6,815 nucleotides of DNA, taken from contig NZ_QPIP01000082.1 in the NCBI RefSeq assembly GCF_003344345.1, positions 1 to 6,815 on the forward strand. Direction: 5' to 3'. Both the position numbers and the translations under genes were made by a program. Of the stretch, positions 6,815 through 6,815 are shown in pieces. The stretch comes from Wolbachia endosymbiont of Cylisticus convexus (GTDB lineage: Bacteria > Pseudomonadota > Alphaproteobacteria > Rickettsiales > Anaplasmataceae). Position 1 is the first letter of the stretch. Each line of letters starts with the position of its first letter. The notes below the pieces were generated by a model. The model was given only the letters and a program-made list of their open reading frames with translations. It was not told the origin of the DNA and searched no databases.

Positions 6815-6815
6815 A

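Noticed and set aside
1..6815. CRISPR array, toxin-antitoxin, phage or other novel system
   Set aside because: No regularly spaced repeats and no unexplained protein-coding gene. All substantial genes are translation factors, PrmC or an IS transposase.

Overview
The window looks like a chromosomal segment of a Wolbachia-type endosymbiont (Anaplasmataceae, Rickettsiales). The evidence is AT-rich DNA, alphaproteobacterial-style ribosomal proteins and elongation factors whose wording matches Wolbachia as I remember it, a dispersed motif (TGACACTGGGAT) that I associate with Wolbachia genomes, and a decayed IS5-type insertion sequence next to ordinary housekeeping genes. The genus call is from recognition, not a search.

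Positions 1-4157 hold the classical streptomycin (str) operon on the minus strand in the standard bacterial order rpsL-rpsG-fusA-tuf. It starts at a strong sigma70-like promoter (TTGACT-17 bp-TATAAC) upstream of rpsL. Intergenic gaps are 5, 21 and 12 bp, so the four genes are very likely cotranscribed. They supply two 30S proteins (S12, S7) and the two GTPases that deliver aminoacyl-tRNA (EF-Tu) and translocate the ribosome (EF-G). tuf is cut by the window edge and lacks only about its last 13 residues. Its coding strand is clearly richer in G than that of the neighbouring fusA.

Positions 4089-4515 form a divergent intergenic region with no convincing gene. It contains an imperfect hairpin, a possible promoter for the rightward gene, one copy of the dispersed motif, and an open frame that could be the remnant of a lost gene. 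Positions 4516-5367 encode PrmC, which methylates the GGQ glutamine of peptide release factors. So everything intact in the window serves translation.

Positions 5368-5739 are non-coding and include a small hairpin and a second copy of the dispersed motif. An IS5-family (IS903-like) insertion sequence begins directly at that motif and runs to the end of the window, with 18-bp terminal inverted repeats. Its minus-strand transposase is split into two frames, which separates the first catalytic Asp from the second Asp and the Glu. It is therefore probably inactive. A 12-bp perfect inverted repeat surrounds its leader and ends 1 nt from the start codon, which suggests protection from read-through translation.

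I see no novel defence, toxin or biosynthetic system. The points worth checking are small-scale: the IS leader hairpin, the frameshift, the repeat-associated insertion site, the tuf composition shift, and an arginine at the streptomycin-resistance position of S12.
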